Assembly: GCA_041494805.1 (NCBI GenBank)
Contig: JBGQBN010000015.1
Span: 1-64,000 of the forward strand
Length of the DNA: 64,000 nucleotides
Direction: 5' to 3'
Source: JBGQBN01 sp041494805
Lineage (GTDB): Bacteria; Acidobacteriota; Terriglobia; Terriglobales; Acidobacteriaceae
Shown: piece by piece, positions 26,563-35,625 of the stretch
Position numbering within the stretch: position 1 is the stretch's first letter
How the letters are laid out: the number at the start of each line of letters is the position of its first letter
Position numbers and translations under genes: made by a program
The notes under the pieces: model-generated
Databases searched by the model: none
The model's input: only the letters and a program-made list of their open reading frames with translations
What the model was told of the DNA's origin: nothing

Positions 26563-28755
26563 ATGTTTCCGTCCGGCAACCTGCGATCCGCGACTGTTCC
26601 GCTCCGTGTAGCCATCCAGCGCTACTTCGAGGTCGCACTCTATCTCCTGGTGTTCACCGGTTTCGGGACGCTGGCCTCAACAGGTGGGCTCGACACGGCC
26701 ACGGTTTTGCTGGTCGGCTCCGCCCTGTTATTTCGCGGATATCTATTGGCCCAACGCCGCACTCTACTCATCCCCGAGCGCTGGACGACGTTTCTTACCG
26801 TGGGCTACGTCGCGTTCTACGTGGCGGATTATTTCCTGATCTCGGGCGCATTTCTCAATGCCACCGTTCATCTGGTGCTGTTCGTCATGGTGGTGCGGAT
26901 GTTCTCCGCGCAACGTGACCGGGACCACTATTTCCTCGCGGTGATCTCGTTTCTGATGGTGCTGGCGGCGGCGGTGCTGACCGTAGATAGCACGTTCCTG
27001 CTGGCCTTTGCGGGATTCATGCTGATGGCGGTCGCAACTTTCATCCTGATGGAGATGCGGCGCGCCTCTGCCGGAGCCACCATCCACTCCAGAGAGTCCA
27101 GCGACGGGTTGGCGTACCAGCACATGGCCCTCTCGCTAGCTGGCGCGTCGCCCGTGCTGGTCTTATTTATCTTGCTGGGGGCGGCAGGCATCTTTTTTGT
27201 TTTGCCCCGTATCTCCGCCGGCTATCTCAGTGCCTATACCTCCAGGGGTGAGCTCACAACCGGGTTCAGTGACCAGGTTCAACTGGGGAATATTGGCCAA
27301 ATCCAGCAGTCCAGCCTGGTGGTAATGCACATTCAGATTGATGGCGATCAGCGCGGTAGTTTTGACCTGAAGTGGCGCGGGGTTGCACTCAGCGAGTTTG
27401 ACGGCCGGAGTTGGTCCAATCCTCACCAACCCCGCGTTATTCCTCCCGGCTCCGACGGCCGCTTTGCGCTGTCCAATGCCAGGGGGCAAGCACCGGCCGA
27501 GCCGCCGCTGAAATCCGTCGCACCGATTCACTACCGAGTGCTGATGGAACCAGTCGGTACCAATGTTTTCTTTCTTGCCGCCGTTCCCCAAACGTTGGAG
27601 GGCAACTACAGCCTCATCGCCAGAGACAGTGGTGGTGCGGTCTTTGACCTTGATGCCCAGCATCCCGTCAGCCTCTATGAGGCTTCTTCCGATATCGCCG
27701 AGCCGAAAGCGGCTGAACTCCGTGCCGCGTCCGGACCTGCTTCGCCGAGGCTCTTGTCGAACTATCTGAACTTGCCAGCAGTGGATCCCCGCATCCCGCG
27801 CCTGGCGGAGCAGATTACAGCCTCGGCAAAAAACAACTACGACAAGGCCATCGCCATTGAAGCTTACCTGCGCACCAATTTCGGATACACGCTGCAGCTC
27901 TCCCGTACCGTTCCTGCAGATCCCCTGGCCAATTTCCTGTTCGAGCGCAAGCAGGGGCACTGCGAATACTTCGCATCCTCGATGGCTGTGATGCTACGGG
28001 AGCTCGGAATCCCCTCGCGCCTGGTGAATGGCTTCCGGACAGGTGAATTCAATGACCTCACGTCCCAATATCTGGTCCGAGCCAGCAACGCACACTCCTG
28101 GGTCGAGGCGTACTTCCCGGGATACGGCTGGGTGGCCTTCGATCCCACTCCTGCGGCTCCGGTCCAGGCGCACACGGGCTGGGGCCGGGTCATGTTGTAC
28201 GTGGATGCGATGGCATCATTCTGGCGGGAATGGGTGGTCAATTACGACGCCAGCCATCAGCAGACTTTGGGCCAGGAAGCGACTCGCGGCACCCGTGACA
28301 TGTTTCATCACCTGCAGAATTGGGCACACCGTCATTACAAATCATTGCTGGCCTCTGCCCGCCGTACGCATGACACCATAGCTCACTCGCCGACCCGCTG
28401 GAGCGTGGGAGGGGCGCTGGCTACAGGGTTGCTGTTGTTGCTGGCAAAGGCGCGCCGATTGTGGGCGTTGCTGCAACGTCGCCGGCTGGCTGCCCATCCG
28501 GAGGAGTCACCCAGCTTGGCAGCGACTATCTGGTACGAACGGATGACGCGCAGGGTAGCTCGCCGGGGCTGGCGCAAATCACCGGCGCAAACTCCGGAGG
28601 AGTTCGTCACTCACATTGAAGATGCCGCGGTGCGTGGGCAGGTGGAACAGTTTACCCGGCATTATGAACATGCCCGGTTCGGTGACTCGGCTGAGGACGC
28701 GCAGCGGCTTCCAGAGCTCTACGATGAAGTCGCGCGCAGCAGTCGTGGACGCTGA
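26563..28755 (+). CDS. TgpA-type membrane transglutaminase-like protein (DUF3488)
   Basis: A 730-residue protein: about six membrane helices in residues 20-220 (DUF3488), a periplasmic transglutaminase-like core with Cys467 (QGHCEYFASS), His511 (NAHSWVEAYF) and Asp527 (AFDPTP), then another membrane helix near residue 615 and a basic cytosolic tail. In Pseudomonas a homologue (TgpA) is essential and thought to act on envelope protein or peptidoglycan links; the function is not settled. It usually lies next to a DUF58 protein and a MoxR ATPase; neither gene is seen here. ATG 26563 is the first in-frame start after the SRP region. Confidence 0.9.
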   Translation: MFPSGNLRSATVPLRVAIQRYFEVALYLLVFTGFGTLASTGGLDTATVLLVGSALLFRGYLLAQRRTLLIPERWTTFLTVGYVAFYVADYFLISGAFLNATVHLVLFVMVVRMFSAQRDRDHYFLAVISFLMVLAAAVLTVDSTFLLAFAGFMLMAVATFILMEMRRASAGATIHSRESSDGLAYQHMALSLAGASPVLVLFILLGAAGIFFVLPRISAGYLSAYTSRGELTTGFSDQVQLGNIGQIQQSSLVVMHIQIDGDQRGSFDLKWRGVALSEFDGRSWSNPHQPRVIPPGSDGRFALSNARGQAPAEPPLKSVAPIHYRVLMEPVGTNVFFLAAVPQTLEGNYSLIARDSGGAVFDLDAQHPVSLYEASSDIAEPKAAELRAASGPASPRLLSNYLNLPAVDPRIPRLAEQITASAKNNYDKAIAIEAYLRTNFGYTLQLSRTVPADPLANFLFERKQGHCEYFASSMAVMLRELGIPSRLVNGFRTGEFNDLTSQYLVRASNAHSWVEAYFPGYGWVAFDPTPAAPVQAHTGWGRVMLYVDAMASFWREWVVNYDASHQQTLGQEATRGTRDMFHHLQNWAHRHYKSLLASARRTHDTIAHSPTRWSVGGALATGLLLLLAKARRLWALLQRRRLAAHPEESPSLAATIWYERMTRRVARRGWRKSPAQTPEEFVTHIEDAAVRGQVEQFTRHYEHARFGDSAEDAQRLPELYDEVARSSRGR

Positions 28756-28767
28756 ACTCTTTTCCGC

Positions 28768-29397
28768 TTAGAAGTGCCAGACAAATCCGCCGCCAACGAA
28801 AAAGTTATGCTGCCGACTCTTCCCTGTGTCCACGTTCAGCTGCGGGACGCCAGAATAGAAATCCCGTACCTGGCCACGCACGCTAAAAGATCTGAACACT
28901 CTTACGTCGAGGCCGAAGCCACTCTGCAACACTCCTACGGTCGTCCCGGTCGTTCCGGGATTGGTTCCACCGAACTCCAGTTCAGAACTTGCGCTGAAGT
29001 GACCAAAACCGCCCCCGAAGCTTATCCAGGGTGAGACCGCATTGGCAGCGAATATGTTCGCCCGGATGGACGGCGTGATGAAGAACGAACTGTACCCTTC
29101 AGGGATGACGTTCACGCTGAAGTGCAGGTCTTCATCGGGATTGAAAACGAAGGGGACTTCAAATGTAAGCGCGGCCACCCCTCCGCTCAGCAGCCGCCGG
29201 CCGTAGTTCACTTCAAAGGTCAGACCGTTTCCCGAACGTAAGTTCGTATCGAAGGAGCTAATGCCCATTACTCCCTGATCGCTGATGAAGGTGCGGCCAA
29301 TAATCCCGGTCAGCTCATTCTTTTCTTGCGCAAAGGCACTTACCGCCAAGGTCGCCACCATCGCCAGGATGGCAATCAAGAGCCGCTTTACGGGCAT
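28768..29397 (-). CDS. Outer-membrane beta-barrel protein
   Basis: A 209-residue protein with a signal peptide (cleavage after ...AVSAFA) and alternating polar/hydrophobic strands throughout (FGGGFGHFSASSEL, FGLDVRVF, GQVRDFYSG), ending in Phe after WH (VGGGFVWHF). A final aromatic residue is the usual outer-membrane assembly signal. It looks like the OmpW/opacity-type small barrel group but no family is certain. It is convergent with tgpA (12 bp apart). Its upstream region faces rimO divergently (175 bp, no other feature seen). Confidence 0.75.
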   Translation of the reverse strand: MPVKRLLIAILAMVATLAVSAFAQEKNELTGIIGRTFISDQGVMGISSFDTNLRSGNGLTFEVNYGRRLLSGGVAALTFEVPFVFNPDEDLHFSVNVIPEGYSSFFITPSIRANIFAANAVSPWISFGGGFGHFSASSELEFGGTNPGTTGTTVGVLQSGFGLDVRVFRSFSVRGQVRDFYSGVPQLNVDTGKSRQHNFFVGGGFVWHF

Positions 29398-29572
29398 TTC
29401 CCCTCCTGCGAAGTGGACGTGACGAAGGCGTGCAGGCTGGGAATTAGCCTAGCACGGTACCTGGGTTTTGGTTGCCGGAGAGCGAGTGTCTCACTTGGTG
29501 CGGCCTCCCCCTTCGGTGTCCCTGGCCAAGCGGAGAATCCTTCGGTTTGGGATGCTAGAATCAAGAGATTGC

Positions 29573-31069
29573 ATGCCTACCCAGACGCTTACTGTACCGG
29601 TCCAGCACTCGAGTGATGACGCGGAGCCTAAGTCCGCCTCGCACCTTAGAGTCGGGTTTGTCAGCTTGGGGTGCCCCAAGAACCTTGTAGATAGCGAGGT
29701 CATGATGGGCATCCTGGCACAAGCGGGAGCCGAACTCATCTCCCGGGCCGAGGATGCCGACGTCATTGTGGTCAATACCTGTTCCTTCATTGCCAGCGCC
29801 CAGCAGGAATCGGTAAACACCATTCTCGAGATGGCCCGGCACAAAACCGGCGGGCGGGCACGAAAACTTGTGGTCGCGGGATGCCTGGTCGAGCGCTTCC
29901 GCGATGAAATTCGTAAGAATATTCCCGAAGTCGACGCTGTCGTCGGCACCGGGGAACTCGAAAACATTCTGTCGGCCGCTGGCGTGGCCTCACCCCCGCA
30001 GAGGAACTCTCCATTTCGTATTCTGCAGTCGCGCCCCGAGGGTGATGCCCGTAGCGTCCAGGGCCGCTTTTCGCGTGAAACCTGGGATGGCGCCATCGCC
30101 GATCTACCCAACTATCTCTACGATGAAGCCACGCCCCGCGTCCTGGCCACACCGCGTTCCACGGCGTACATCAAGATTGCCGAAGGCTGCGACCACCCTT
30201 GCAGCTTCTGTATCATCCCGCAGTTGCGGGGCAAATTCCGCTCCCGGCGGTTTGAGTCCGTGGTGGCGGAGGCCGAACGTCTGGCCCGCTCGGGAGTGCG
30301 TGAGATCACGCTCATCGGCCAGGACACCACCTGCTTCGGCGAAGATTTCGGCCTCAAGGACGGGCTGGCTTTGTTGCTCGAAAAACTCGCCGTCATTGAA
30401 GACTTGCGGTGGATCCGTTTTCTGTATGCCTACCCCAACAAGATCACCTCGCGGCTGCTCGAGACCATCGCCGCCCACGAGAATATTTGTTCCTACATCG
30501 ATGTGCCCTTGCAGCACGCATCTCCAGCGGTGCTGAAGCGCATGAAACGAGGCGGAGGCTCCGAGATATTCCTTCGTTCGATTGAAAAGATACGTCGCAC
30601 CATTCCCGGTGTAACCCTGCGCACGTCGTTCATTGTCGGCTTCCCGGGCGAAACCAAAAAAGAATTCGAAGAACTATGCGCGTTCGTGCGCGAGGCTGAG
30701 TTCGACTGGATGGGCGCGTTCGGGTATTCCGACCAGGAAGGTGCCGGCGCTTATGCCACGGAGAAGAAGCTTTCCGCCCGCGAGATCGAGAGCCGCCGCA
30801 AGCGTCTGATGCAGATTCAACGTGGAATCAGCAAAAAGAAAAAGAAAGCTCTGGTGGGCAAAGAGTTCGACTTGCTGCTGGAAGGAACTTCCGACGAAAG
30901 CGAATTCCTGCTCGAAGGACGCACCTCGCTGCACGCTCCCGAAATCGATGGCAAAGTCTTTGTGAACGACGTTTCCGAAGGGCTTCGGCCCGAGCGTGGC
31001 GAATTCTACCGCTGCCAGATCACCGAGTCCCACGACTACGACCTGGTGGCGAAAATTCTTCTCCAGTAA
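29573..31069 (+). CDS. rimO: Ribosomal protein S12 methylthiotransferase RimO
   Basis: A 498-residue radical SAM methylthiotransferase: UPF0004 domain starting VGFVSLGCPKNLVDSE, radical SAM site EGCDHPCSFCIIP (Cys-x3-Cys-x2-Cys), and a C-terminal TRAM domain (from about GKEFDLLLEGTSDESEFLLEG). The SLGCPKNLVDSE wording is that of RimO, which modifies Asp88 of ribosomal protein S12, rather than MiaB. ATG 29573 (MPTQTLTVPV) is chosen; the upstream frame is not like the family. The 46 bp between rimO and yacG are too short for another gene. Confidence 0.95.
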   Translation: MPTQTLTVPVQHSSDDAEPKSASHLRVGFVSLGCPKNLVDSEVMMGILAQAGAELISRAEDADVIVVNTCSFIASAQQESVNTILEMARHKTGGRARKLVVAGCLVERFRDEIRKNIPEVDAVVGTGELENILSAAGVASPPQRNSPFRILQSRPEGDARSVQGRFSRETWDGAIADLPNYLYDEATPRVLATPRSTAYIKIAEGCDHPCSFCIIPQLRGKFRSRRFESVVAEAERLARSGVREITLIGQDTTCFGEDFGLKDGLALLLEKLAVIEDLRWIRFLYAYPNKITSRLLETIAAHENICSYIDVPLQHASPAVLKRMKRGGGSEIFLRSIEKIRRTIPGVTLRTSFIVGFPGETKKEFEELCAFVREAEFDWMGAFGYSDQEGAGAYATEKKLSAREIESRRKRLMQIQRGISKKKKKALVGKEFDLLLEGTSDESEFLLEGRTSLHAPEIDGKVFVNDVSEGLRPERGEFYRCQITESHDYDLVAKILLQ

Positions 31070-31115
31070 ATTCCACCGGCAAAGTGGAATCTTGACTCTA
31101 CAATAGCTTGAGTCT

Positions 31116-31328
31116 ATGCCTCGCAAACGCGCCCAAACCCTGCGCTGTCCCACCTGCAAAACGCGGGTGAAAAGGACAGATCAAGAGTTCCCGTTCTGCA
31201 GCGAACGCTGCCGCCTGATCGATCTAGGCAAGTGGGCAAGCGGCGCTTACGTGATTTCGTCCCCGCTGAATGATGCCAGCGACGCAGTTCCCGAGGATTC
31301 ATCGGATGATTCGGATGAGCGGTCCTGA
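31116..31328 (+). CDS. yacG: DNA gyrase inhibitor YacG-like zinc protein
   Basis: A 70-residue protein with two zinc pairs, CPTCKT and CSERC, spaced as in YacG, then RLIDLGKWASG, the characteristic continuation. YacG binds GyrB and inhibits gyrase in E. coli. The C-terminus is acidic (DSSDDSDE), which is usual. Its stop overlaps the start of pgpA, so the two genes are co-translated. Confidence 0.9.
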   Translation: MPRKRAQTLRCPTCKTRVKRTDQEFPFCSERCRLIDLGKWASGAYVISSPLNDASDAVPEDSSDDSDERS

Positions 31329-31824
31329 CCCAGGGGCGCCCCGGCCCCCGGCTCCACTCTGGGCAACGCTGGTCGCTACCTTTTTCGGAGCTGGGCGCCT
31401 CCGCCCCGCGCCTGGGACCTGGGGCTCGGCGGCGACGGTCCTGCTTTGGTGGCTGCTGACCCGATGGATCACTCCGTATTGGCAACCGTCAGTGGCATTT
31501 CTTCTGGCCGCGCTGGCAGTCGGTGCGGGGATTCCCGCGGCCACTTGGGTCGCTCGCGCCGCCGCCATCGAGGACCCCCAGTTCGTCGTGATTGACGAAG
31601 TCGCCGGCCAGCTCATCACCCTGATTGCCGTACCAGTTTCGTGGAAATCTCTCCTGCTGGGCTTTATACTTTTCCGAGGATTCGATATCGTAAAGCCACC
31701 ACCGGTGCGTAGCCTCGAACGCCTTCCCCAGGGCGTGGGCATCGTGATCGATGATGTGGGGGCTGGTCTTTACGCTTTGGCCGTCATGCAGGTCCTGCTG
31801 CATTTCGGTCTGTTGCCGCGGTAG
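31306..31824 (+). CDS. pgpA: Phosphatidylglycerophosphatase A
   Basis: A membrane phosphatase making phosphatidylglycerol. Signatures: GAGRLRPAPGTWGS near residue 28, DPQFVVIDEVAGQLIT, and FRGFDIVKPPPVRSLERLPQGVGIVIDDVGAGLYA, all intact. Four hydrophobic helices. The start is not certain: ATG 31306 has GAGGA about eight bases upstream, and ATG 31315 is also possible; either overlaps yacG. Pairs with psd, pssA, plsY and gpsA in the window as part of membrane lipid synthesis. Confidence 0.92.
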   Translation: MIRMSGPDPGAPRPPAPLWATLVATFFGAGRLRPAPGTWGSAATVLLWWLLTRWITPYWQPSVAFLLAALAVGAGIPAATWVARAAAIEDPQFVVIDEVAGQLITLIAVPVSWKSLLLGFILFRGFDIVKPPPVRSLERLPQGVGIVIDDVGAGLYALAVMQVLLHFGLLPR

Positions 31825-31860
31825 CCCTTCGTAGTGTGCATCATAAGGAAGCTGGAGTGC

Positions 31861-32928
31861 ATGGGAATTTCTGACCGCCTGCTGGGCAAGAAGAACGTGA
31901 ATGGGAAACCGCACATCGAAGCAGTGCAGCCGGATGCTGCCCTGCCCGGCGGGGAAGTCCGCATCGTCGGCAGCGGCCTGCGTCCGCTGGATTTGCGCCG
32001 TCCGCGCGTGCGCTTTGGCGAGATTGAGGGATCGGTGGTCATTAGTTCTGACGATTTTCTCGTGGCCCGGGTTCCGCCCGGAGCCTCTTCCGGGCCGGTC
32101 GTCGTTTCCACCAACATTCACGCCAGCAATCCACACCAAATCAAGGTTGCGGTCCCGATCGCCGAGAACCTGCACCCGGTCACCAATCCTGCTCTCGATG
32201 CCGAGGGCAACATTTACGTCACCTTCTCCGGATCGCGCGGACAAAAAGTGCCGGTGGCCATCTACAAGATTGACACCAACTATAGCGTCAAACCTTTTCT
32301 TACGGAGATGATGAATCCCACCGCCATCGCCTTCGACCGAGCCGGCCAGATGTATGTCTCGTCACGCTTTGACGGCACGGTGTACCGGGTTGCGACCAAC
32401 GGGACCATGTCCTCGTATGCCGAAGGGATGGGTGTTGCGACCGGCATCGCCTTCGATCGGGAGGAGAACCTCTACGTTGGCGATCGCAGCGGCACCATCT
32501 TCAAGATCGCTCGTGACCGCCAGATCTTCGTTTTTGCCACCCTGGAGTCCAGCATCTCCGCCTACCATCTGGCTTTCGGCCCGCAGGGCGATCTGTTCGT
32601 GACTGGTCCCACCACTTCCAGCTTCGATAGCGTGTACAAGATTGATCCCCAGGGCAACTCTTCGACCTTTTACCGCGGAATGGGGCGTCCGCAGGGACTG
32701 GCTTTTGACATTGACGGCAATCTTTATGTGGCCGCTTCGCTATCTGGCAAGCGCGGTATCGTGAAAATTACCTCCGACGGCAAAGCGTCGCTGGAGGTTG
32801 CCGGGCCTGGCCTGGTTGGCCTGGCTTTTGCTCCTGGCCGCTCCGCGGTTCTGGCTACGACCAACGGTGTCCACCATTTGGCATGGGGCATTCAGGGGCT
32901 GCCCGCCCAGTCGGATCTCTCGGCCTGA
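31861..32928 (+). CDS. TIG/IPT-domain plus NHL-type beta-propeller protein
   Basis: A 355-residue protein without a signal peptide. Residues 15-95 resemble a TIG/IPT immunoglobulin-like domain (PHIEAVQPDAALPGGEVRIVGSGL). Residues 105-350 hold five or six repeats of the type AIAFDRAGQMYVSS, GIAFDREENLYVGD, GLAFDIDGNLYVAA: NHL/SMP-30-like propeller blades. Binding or lactonase-type roles are known for such folds; the specific role is unknown. ATG 31861 has GGAG just upstream. It lies between pgpA and cinA on the same strand. Confidence 0.8.
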   Translation: MGISDRLLGKKNVNGKPHIEAVQPDAALPGGEVRIVGSGLRPLDLRRPRVRFGEIEGSVVISSDDFLVARVPPGASSGPVVVSTNIHASNPHQIKVAVPIAENLHPVTNPALDAEGNIYVTFSGSRGQKVPVAIYKIDTNYSVKPFLTEMMNPTAIAFDRAGQMYVSSRFDGTVYRVATNGTMSSYAEGMGVATGIAFDREENLYVGDRSGTIFKIARDRQIFVFATLESSISAYHLAFGPQGDLFVTGPTTSSFDSVYKIDPQGNSSTFYRGMGRPQGLAFDIDGNLYVAASLSGKRGIVKITSDGKASLEVAGPGLVGLAFAPGRSAVLATTNGVHHLAWGIQGLPAQSDLSA

Positions 32929-32934
32929 GGCTGG

Positions 32935-33000
32935 TGCACTCAGCATTCAGCAGTCAGCACTCAGTGTGCGGAGCTTGCCCTGAACGCAGCCGAAGGGTGT
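32935..33000. repeat. CAGCA/CACTCAG word repeat with REP-like tail
   Basis: 32935-32966 holds CACTCAGCATTCAGCAGTCAGCACTCAG-like words (four near copies), then GCTTGCCCTGAACGCAGCCGAAGGGTG, a common REP-like phrase. Lies upstream of cinA. Confidence 0.5.
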
Positions 33001-33020
33001 TTATCATTTAAACTTCTATC

Positions 33021-34265
33021 GTGAATGCCGAGATCATCGCCATTGGCTCGGAGCTGCTGACTCCCTTTCGCCAGGACACCAATTCTCTCTATCTCACCGA
33101 GAAGCTCAACCAGTTGGGCGTGGAAGTGATCTTCAAGGCCATCGTCGGCGATAGCCGCGCGAATCTCACCGGAGCCGCCTGCCAGGCTTTGTCGCGCGCC
33201 GATATCGTAATCTTCATGGGTGGTCTGGGCCCCACCGAAGATGACCTTACACGCGAGGCCGTGGCCGACGCTCTGCAGCTTGAACTTCGGCGTGATCCCG
33301 AAATCTTGAGCAGTCTGGAGCGGCGCTTCGCGGCGCGCAAAATGAAAATGTCCCCCAACAATGCCCAGCAGGCGGATGTCATCGCCGGCGCTGTAGTGCT
33401 GCCCAATGCCAACGGCAGCGCGCCGGGGCAATGGATCAGCGGCAAGTATGAAGGCCAGGAGAAGATCATCATTCTGCTGCCCGGGCCGCCGCATGAACTC
33501 AAGGCCCTCTTCGATGAACAGTGCATGGAACGTCTGCGGGCCAAGCTGCCACCGCAGTTCATCACCACCCGGGAATTGAAGATTGCCATGGTGGGTGAGT
33601 CGCAATGCGATGCCCGGGTTGCTCCCATCTACAAGCGCTACACGGACGTGCAGACCACGATTTTGGCCGGAGCAGGAGAAATCCAGTTGCATCTGAAGAC
33701 GCGCGCTGCTTCGCTGGCAACCGCCCAGCAGCGGGTGGATCAACTTGCCACCGAGATCGAAGATGAACTCGGCGATCTGGTGTTCTCCGACAACGGCGAC
33801 TCGATGGAGCAGATCGTTGGCTACTATTTGCAGATGCGCAATGCCACCCTGGCAGTAGCCGAGTCCTGCACCGGCGGGCTGCTGGCTGAGCGCATCACCT
33901 CGGTCAGTGGCAGTTCACGCTACTTTCTGGGCGGCGCCGTGGTTTACTCAAATCAATTGAAGTCCGCGTTCGCAGGCGTGCCGGCTGACCTTATTCAGAA
34001 ACACGGGGCAGTCAGCCGGGAAGTTGCCACCGCGTTGGCGGAAGGAATCCGCCAGCGCTGCAGCGCAACGTTGGGTGTGGGCATCACCGGCGTGGCCGGG
34101 CCCACTGGCGGCACTCCGGAAAAACCGGTTGGCCTGGTCTTTCATGCTCTGGCCGGCGAGAGTGGAACTGATGTGGTCGAGCGAACTTTTCCCGGCGACC
34201 GCAAACGCATCCGCTGGTTCGCCTCGCAACAAGCGTTGGATATGGTGCGGAAAAAGCTGATGTGA
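33021..34265 (+). CDS. cinA: CinA family nicotinamide-nucleotide amidohydrolase / ADP-ribose pyrophosphatase
   Basis: A 414-residue two-domain CinA. Residues 1-170 are the MoCF-like COG1058 domain (MNAEIIAIGSELLTPFRQDT...FMGGLGPTEDDLTREAV), residues about 255-410 the CinA amidohydrolase domain (LAVAESCTGGLLAERITSVSGSSRYFLGGAVVYSNQLK, GITGVAGPTGGTPEKPVG). CinA recycles NAD breakdown products (nicotinamide mononucleotide deamidation). The start is GTG 33021. thpR follows after a repeat-containing gap. Confidence 0.94.
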   Translation: MNAEIIAIGSELLTPFRQDTNSLYLTEKLNQLGVEVIFKAIVGDSRANLTGAACQALSRADIVIFMGGLGPTEDDLTREAVADALQLELRRDPEILSSLERRFAARKMKMSPNNAQQADVIAGAVVLPNANGSAPGQWISGKYEGQEKIIILLPGPPHELKALFDEQCMERLRAKLPPQFITTRELKIAMVGESQCDARVAPIYKRYTDVQTTILAGAGEIQLHLKTRAASLATAQQRVDQLATEIEDELGDLVFSDNGDSMEQIVGYYLQMRNATLAVAESCTGGLLAERITSVSGSSRYFLGGAVVYSNQLKSAFAGVPADLIQKHGAVSREVATALAEGIRQRCSATLGVGITGVAGPTGGTPEKPVGLVFHALAGESGTDVVERTFPGDRKRIRWFASQQALDMVRKKLM

Positions 34266-34350
34266 GGCCGTCACCGGTCGTCAGCCCTCGGTCGTCAGGT
34301 CCGGTTTTCCCTGCCAGTGAAGACCGCAGCCTGGCCGTAGCTGACGACAG
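34266..34350. repeat. GTCGTCAG inverted/direct word repeat
   Basis: CGGTCGTCAGCCCTCGGTCGTCAG (34277-34300) contains a direct repeat and is answered by CTGACGACAGGCGAC near 34341-34354, which can pair. Between cinA and thpR. Confidence 0.45.
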
Positions 34351-34366
34351 GCGACTAACGATTCTC

Positions 34367-34951
34367 ATGCGCATTTTCATCGCTATCGACCTCGACGACG
34401 CCATCCGCGAGCGCATCCAGCGCTTTCTGGAAGGAGTGAGCGGATTTGCGCCTGATGTTCGTTGGGTTCGGCCGGAATCGCTGCACGTCACTCTGAAATT
34501 CATCGGGGAAAGGCCGGCGGAGACCGTGGAAGAAATCAAACTCGCCCTCTCCGCCATTCAGGCAGAGGCGGTGGAAACTACCTTCCGCGGCTACGGCTTC
34601 TTTCCCGGAGCGAAAGCTCCTCGCGTCTTCTGGGTTGGCATTGAGTCCGGTCCCCAACTCGCGGCCCTCGCCAAAGCCGCAGACGAGGCTGCATTCACCC
34701 TTGGTATTCCGAAAGAAGTTCACCCTTTCAGCCCCCATCTGACATTGGCCCGCGGCGGCGGCTCGGGTGCACCCCGCTGGCGTAAAGGGGACGGCCCGAG
34801 CAAGACGTTTGAGCGCTTGCAGGGGAAATTGGCCGCCCGGCCCACTCCCGAGTTTGGTACCATGACGGCCCACGAGTTCTTTCTGTACCAAAGTCAGCTT
34901 GGACGGGGTGGCTCGCGCTATTCGAAGATTGCGAGATTTACGCTAAGGTAG
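34367..34951 (+). CDS. thpR: RNA 2',3'-cyclic phosphodiesterase
   Basis: A 194-residue 2H phosphoesterase with the paired H-x-T-L motifs: LHVTLKF near residue 41 and PHLTLARG near residue 125. MRIFIAIDL is the usual N-terminus. It opens 2',3'-cyclic phosphates at RNA ends (formerly called LigT). ATG 34367 replaces an upstream open frame that only reads repeat sequence. It follows cinA, a common neighbour in bacteria. Confidence 0.92.
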   Translation: MRIFIAIDLDDAIRERIQRFLEGVSGFAPDVRWVRPESLHVTLKFIGERPAETVEEIKLALSAIQAEAVETTFRGYGFFPGAKAPRVFWVGIESGPQLAALAKAADEAAFTLGIPKEVHPFSPHLTLARGGGSGAPRWRKGDGPSKTFERLQGKLAARPTPEFGTMTAHEFFLYQSQLGRGGSRYSKIARFTLR

Positions 34952-35022
34952 CGCCGGCGGGTCGTCGGCGTTGCAAAAGGTGTACGATCCGAAAAGTCTG
35001 CGATCCAAGTAGTGTACGAGCA

Positions 35023-35625
35023 ATGACCTTCGTCCTCACCGCCGCTTTCAGCTACTTGCTAGGTTCGATTCCCTTCGGATACATCTTGGTGCGCATCTTC
35101 CGTGGCCAGGACGTCCGCCAGACCGGCAGCGGTAATATTGGGGCCACCAACGTCTCCCGGACTTCACCAAGATTGGGAGTGCTTACGCTAGTCCTTGACG
35201 CCCTCAAGGGACTAGCCGCCGTGGCCCTAGCTCATGCTCAGTTTCCGGGACAAGACATGTTGGCTTCTACCGCCGCGCTCTTCGCTATCCTGGGCCACAT
35301 GTTCCCCGTGTGGCTGAAGTTCCGTGGTGGTAAAGGTGTCGCCACAGGTCTGGGTTCTTTTGCCATGCTAGCGCCCAAGGCCGTTTTGCTCGTTGTGGGC
35401 ATCTTCGTTGCGGTCGCTTTGGCATTCCGCCGGGTATCCCTGGCTTCTATCATTACTGTAGCTCTCTTCCCGATTCTAGCCTGGCTGCTTGACGGCAACG
35501 GCAACCAGACTCCGATGCTTGCACTGATGGCATTAGCGTCCGTTCTCATCATCACCAAGCATCACGAGAACATCCGCCGGCTGCTCGCCGGCACGGAACC
35601 TCACTTCCAGTTGAGGCGCGGATGA
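35023..35625 (+). CDS. plsY: Glycerol-3-phosphate acyltransferase PlsY
   Basis: A 200-residue membrane enzyme with about five helices. LLGSIPFGYILVRI, TGSGNIGATNVSR and FRGGKGVATGLG are the three conserved PlsY motifs. It transfers acyl chains from acyl-phosphate to glycerol-3-phosphate, making lysophosphatidic acid. It overlaps gpsA (ATGA), which supplies glycerol-3-phosphate, so substrate supply and first acylation are co-translated. PlsX was not found in this window. Confidence 0.96.
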   Translation: MTFVLTAAFSYLLGSIPFGYILVRIFRGQDVRQTGSGNIGATNVSRTSPRLGVLTLVLDALKGLAAVALAHAQFPGQDMLASTAALFAILGHMFPVWLKFRGGKGVATGLGSFAMLAPKAVLLVVGIFVAVALAFRRVSLASIITVALFPILAWLLDGNGNQTPMLALMALASVLIITKHHENIRRLLAGTEPHFQLRRG